Shown here in pieces: positions 63,301 through 64,000 of a stretch of DNA of 64,000 nt; position 1 is the stretch's first letter, and each line of letters starts with the position of its first letter. The DNA is from Desmodesmus armatus (Eukaryota; Chlorophyta; Chlorophyceae; Sphaeropleales; Scenedesmaceae): assembly GCA_007449985.2 (NCBI GenBank), contig VIIQ02000652.1, positions 106,054 to 170,053 of the forward strand. The letters are read 5' to 3'. The notes under the pieces were generated by a model. That model was not told the origin of the DNA. It saw nothing but the letters and a program-made list of their open reading frames with translations, and did not search any database. Made by a program: the position numbers and the translations under genes.

Positions 63301-64000
63301 GAGGGGAGTGTGTCGTTGCGGCTGTCATAGTGCAGAAGCAGCAGCAGAAGCAGTGCGATCCCCCCCGTGTGTAGTTGGGGTGGGGGGGGGGGGAGCTGAG
63401 TGGGAAGGTGGAGCCGGGGCGGGCGCCGATGAGCTTTGCTGCGCTCATTGAGTCAAGGAGCCTCAAGGTGGGTAGTGTTTTGGAGTAGTTTGGGCGGGGG
63501 AGTGTGGGGTTTTGTTTGGGGGGGGGGGGCGGGGGGGAGGGGGCGGGGCCTAAAGGAGGGGAGTGTGTCGTTGCAGCTGTCATAGTGCAGAAGCAGCAGC
63601 AGAAGCAGTGCCGATCCCCCCGTGTGTAGTTGGGGTGGGGGGGGGGGGATGATGGGAAGGTGGAGCCGGGGCGGGCGCGCGGTGAGCTTTGCTGCGCTCA
63701 TTGAGTCAAGGAGCCTCAAGGTGGGTAGTGTTTGGGAGTAGTTGGGCGGGGGAGTGGGGTTTTGTTTGGGGGGGGGGGAGGGGGGGGGGGCGGGGCCTAC
63801 AAGGAGGGGAGTGTGTCGTTGCGGCTGTCATAGCAGAAGCAGCAGCAGAAGCAGTGCCGATCCCCCCGTGTGTAGTTGGGGTGGGGGGGGGGGGAGCTGA
63901 TGGGAAGGTGGAGCCGGGGCGGGCGCCGATGAGCTTTGCTGCGCTCATTGAGTCAAGGAGCCTCAAGGGGGTAGTGTTTTGGGAGTAGTTTGGGCGGGGG
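60322..64000 (+). repeat. ~256-bp tandem satellite, 15 copies to the window edge
   Basis: GATGAGCTTTGCTGCGCTCA starts near 60360, 60615, 60872, 61131, 61381, 61637, 61891, 62147, 62404, 62661, 62917, 63171, 63428, 63681 (altered) and 63927, an average spacing of ~255 bp. Each unit has a conserved coding-like segment (ADGKVEPGRAPMSFAALIES), a CTCAAG|GTGGGTAG donor-like border, two G-runs of 8-17 bases, GGGGCGGGGCC and AGCAGCAGCAGAAGCAG. Length variation sits almost wholly in the G-runs. It runs off the right edge. Confidence 0.95.

Noticed and set aside
60322..64000. A long repetitive Gly-rich protein coded by the 256-bp satellite.
   Set aside because: Unit length is not constant modulo 3, and G-run length changes reset the frame in every unit; the donor-like GT after each exon-like segment fits non-coding copies better.

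Overview
The window is nuclear DNA of a eukaryote, most likely a chlorophycean green alga (volvocine or Haematococcus-like). The genes are split by many short GT-AG introns and there are long CAG/CTG tracts and poly-C/poly-G runs. It carries a Miro GTPase, an MBO2/CCDC146 ciliary protein, a nucleus-encoded tRNA-Gly, a probable organellar OPR/FASTK-type protein, and secreted proteins with the post-signal-peptide R-HLL motif common in volvocine algae. The genus is not resolved.

Layout. 1-3613 (minus): 5' part of a mitochondrial Rho GTPase (Miro), running off the left edge. 3902-13570 (minus): a complete 23-exon MBO2/CCDC146 gene. 14151-20264 (plus): a complete 10-exon RUVBL1 (pontin) gene, head-to-head with MBO2. 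20864-26520: a dense cluster of about 21 retroposon 3' ends, all in the same orientation, ending just upstream of tRNA-Gly(GCC) at 26587. 27872-33416 (plus): a U-box gene whose last two coding exons join in phase to give U-box, transmembrane segment and C-type lectin domain. 35734-45887 (minus): three paralogous genes for small secreted proteins, two of them built from tandem peptide repeats. 46-53.7 kb: no convincing gene. 53775-55368 (minus): a Gln/Ser-rich protein of unknown function. 57985 onward (plus): an organellar OPR/FASTK-like gene that breaks up into tandem copies of its own exons and then into a 256-bp satellite that runs off the right edge.

Two patterns cut across the genes. First, exon edges with their splice site are repeatedly duplicated into the neighbouring intron, in Miro, MBO2, RUVBL1, the U-box gene and the OPR-like gene; at the right end this appears to have grown into satellite arrays. 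Second, several non-coding spots carry short perfect palindromes with one-base or no loop, often as adjacent pairs.

Functional links: RUVBL1 is an R2TP subunit needed for axonemal dynein preassembly and MBO2 is a ciliary protein, so their shared 580-bp upstream region may be a bidirectional ciliary promoter. The most novel items are the U-box/lectin membrane protein, the secreted repeat-peptide family, and the one-way retroposon cluster.
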